This document shows positions 6,261 through 7,406 of a stretch of 7,406 nucleotides of DNA, piece after piece. Origin of the DNA: Gammaproteobacteria bacterium (GTDB taxonomy: Bacteria > Pseudomonadota > Gammaproteobacteria > Pseudomonadales > Azotimanducaceae); contig JABIVN010000466.1 in the NCBI GenBank assembly GCA_018667205.1, positions 1 through 7,406 on the forward strand, given 5' to 3'. The first letter of the stretch is position 1; every line of letters begins with the position of its first letter. A program made the translations under genes and the position numbers. Below the pieces are notes generated by a model that made no database searches, was not told the origin of the DNA, and saw nothing but the letters and a program-made list of their open reading frames with translations.

Positions 6261-6358
6261 ATCATTGCTGACAGATCATTGCTAACCGATAGTTGCTGAC
6301 CGATAGTTGCTGACCGATAGTTGCTAACCGATCGTTGCGGACTAATTGTTGCAGACTC
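6261..6358 (+). repeat. Seven tandem 14-bp repeats, consensus ATAGTTGCTGACCG
   Basis: Seven contiguous 14-base units fill 98 bp exactly. Units 3 and 4 (6289-6316) are identical, unit 5 differs from them at one base, and the outer units diverge more (for example ATCATTGCTGACAG first and ATTGTTGCAGACTC last). TTGC at unit positions 5-8 and A-C at positions 11-12 are kept in all seven. Identical central units with decayed edges fit a minisatellite grown by slippage. The period is not a multiple of three, so it is unlikely to be coding, and at 14 bp successive units do not fall on one helix face. It lies 71 bp after the small basic protein gene and 212 bp before the second dehydrogenase. Confidence 0.9.
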
Positions 6359-6570
6359 ATAAACCACGGACGGTGTGATGTGTTTCCGTTAGCACTTGTT
6401 TGTGGGTGACTATTTGCCAACAGAGAAGGCGTATCCGTTGCTATTGGGCCAGCCTGCCCTGAACTCGGGCAAGGGGTCTCAACTAGCCGATTGCAAGAAA
6501 AAACTGTCCGGTTAGATCTTACGGTCATTTGATGCTTCAATAGGACCTTCTACCGGATTCGAAGGCTAAG
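6359..6570. other. Non-coding leader region of the second dehydrogenase
   Basis: No gene was found. A hairpin, TGCCC (6455-6459) with GGGCA (6467-6471), is present without a T-run. A weak promoter-like pair, TTGCAA (6491-6496) with TAGATC (6513-6518) at a 16-base spacing, could serve the dehydrogenase gene, but each half departs from consensus. An in-frame TAG at 6541-6543 limits any upstream extension of the dehydrogenase. Confidence 0.35.
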
Positions 6571-7406
6571 ATGCTCGCAAACACATTACCTGTGATTTTA
6601 TGGCTTTTAATTTTCGGATTGGTTGGCTGTAGTAAGCCGGAAACGAAAAAGCTTGAACCACCAATCAATTTATCTACCCCCGTCGTAGAGGAAGAACTGT
6701 CTTCGGATTTCACGTTGGCTGACACGTCCACCCCGGGGGGCAAAATATACACAGATAACTGCGCTAGCTGCCACGAGCAGGGACTGGACCGTGCACCGCA
6801 TCGAGCTATGCTGCTTTTGATGTCACCCGATTCTATCTACCGTGCGTTGACCCAAGGTGTCATGCAGTCCCAGTCGGCTGGTTTATCTGACAAGGACAAG
6901 CTTGCCGTCGCTGAGTTTCTGGGCGGTGGCGAAATCGGCGACCTGGCCACGAGTCCTGAGCCAGCGCAATGCAAGGACCAATCAAATCAATTTGACTACA
7001 ACGAACCGCCTGTTTTTGAAGGTTGGGGGCTAAACCAAGCTAGCACGCATTCAATCCCCGAGGAGATTGCTGGATTAAATAAAAAAAATATCGCTTCGTT
7101 AAAGCTTAAATGGGTTTTTGGGTTTCCGGGGGCCTTGCGTACCCGATCTCAACCAGCATTGGCCGGTGGAGCCATTTATGTCGGCAGTCATGGCGGTACG
7201 GTCTATGCTTTTGACCGCGAGACCGGCTGCGCTCGCTGGACCTTTGACGCTTCAGCTGAGGTTCGCACAGGAATCGTAATCAGCCCATGGGAGGCAGGCG
7301 ATAAAACTGCTGCGCCGATGGCATATTTCGGCGATCTAATTGGAAACCTTTACGCGCTCGACGCGATCACCGGTGAGTTAACCTGGCGGGCAAGGCCAGA
7401 TGAACA
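6571..7406 (+). CDS. Second lipoprotein quinohemoprotein dehydrogenase, polyvinyl-alcohol-dehydrogenase-like (3' end outside window)
   Basis: The window holds the first 278 codons. Residues 1-20 are a lipoprotein signal with lipobox LVGC, so Cys20 would be lipidated. Residues 21-56 form a Pro/Glu/Ser-rich tether. The cytochrome c domain has CASCH at 64-68, the family segment RAPHRAM, and Met98 in QGVM as probable axial ligand. The PQQ propeller then begins with GWGLNQAST, followed by LKLKWVFGFPG, RSQPALAGGAIYVGSHGG and DRETGCARW, then AEVRTG, and the blade motif LDAITGELTW close to the window end. Each of these has a clear counterpart in the gene at 564-2471, so the two are paralogues of the same architecture. 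The catalytic half of the propeller, including the expected vicinal cysteines, lies beyond the window. ATG 6571 is chosen because it starts the signal peptide; AAGG at 6562-6565 is a weak ribosome site. The tether sequences are unlike each other while the heme and propeller segments are conserved, so the duplication does not look recent. Confidence 0.9.
   Translation, partial: MLANTLPVILWLLIFGLVGCSKPETKKLEPPINLSTPVVEEELSSDFTLADTSTPGGKIYTDNCASCHEQGLDRAPHRAMLLLMSPDSIYRALTQGVMQSQSAGLSDKDKLAVAEFLGGGEIGDLATSPEPAQCKDQSNQFDYNEPPVFEGWGLNQASTHSIPEEIAGLNKKNIASLKLKWVFGFPGALRTRSQPALAGGAIYVGSHGGTVYAFDRETGCARWTFDASAEVRTGIVISPWEAGDKTAAPMAYFGDLIGNLYALDAITGELTWRARPDE

Noticed and set aside
6261..6358. CRISPR array
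   Set aside because: Units are 14 bp, contiguous and without spacers, and no cas gene is present.
6122..6752. Minus-strand open frames across the 14-bp array and the second dehydrogenase start
   Set aside because: Their protein repeats are by-products of the tandem array, and one is antisense to the second lipoprotein gene.

Overview
The window looks like a chromosomal stretch from a Gram-negative bacterium. Two genes encode lipoproteins that join a cytochrome c domain to a PQQ beta-propeller, and a third encodes an exported PQQ sugar dehydrogenase, so a periplasm with a respiratory chain is implied. Moderate base composition and family resemblance suggest a gammaproteobacterium, perhaps a free-living aquatic one. 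That placement is inference and no marker gene settles it.

Layout, left to right. Positions 1-62 are the last codons of a probable sensor histidine kinase. After its stop, 63-489 is a decayed response-regulator receiver domain: it can be read across the kinase stop and two single-base frameshifts, and its catalytic residues are altered. A 19-bp tandem duplication (491-534) follows, just before a complete lipoprotein quinohemoprotein dehydrogenase of the polyvinyl-alcohol-dehydrogenase-like family (564-2471). A 147-bp gap with a helically phased direct repeat leads to a soluble bacterial cytochrome P450 (2619-3854). The P450 converges on an exported PQQ-dependent aldose-type sugar dehydrogenase on the minus strand (5018-3936), with inverted repeats at the junction. 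The sugar dehydrogenase is divergent from a four-helix membrane protein of unknown function (5084-5527). A 460-bp non-coding stretch carries weak hairpins and ends in a perfect TATAAT box ahead of a small basic protein gene (5989-6189). An array of seven 14-bp repeats (6261-6358) and about 210 bp of further non-coding DNA precede a second lipoprotein quinohemoprotein dehydrogenase, cut by the window end (6571-7406).

How the genes may work together. The two quinohemoproteins are paralogues with the same order of parts: lipobox, flexible acidic/proline-rich tether, one-heme cytochrome c, PQQ propeller. With the sugar dehydrogenase, three PQQ enzymes surround one P450. A reasonable inference is an oxidative module in which the cytosolic P450 hydroxylates a hydrophobic compound and the envelope quinoproteins oxidise alcohol groups, passing electrons to the respiratory chain. 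The substrates cannot be read from the sequence. No PQQ biosynthesis gene, ferredoxin or ferredoxin reductase is present, so those must be encoded elsewhere.

The least expected observations are the fossil receiver domain, the paralogous quinohemoprotein pair with different lipoprotein sorting residues, and the 14-bp tandem array between the small protein gene and the second dehydrogenase.
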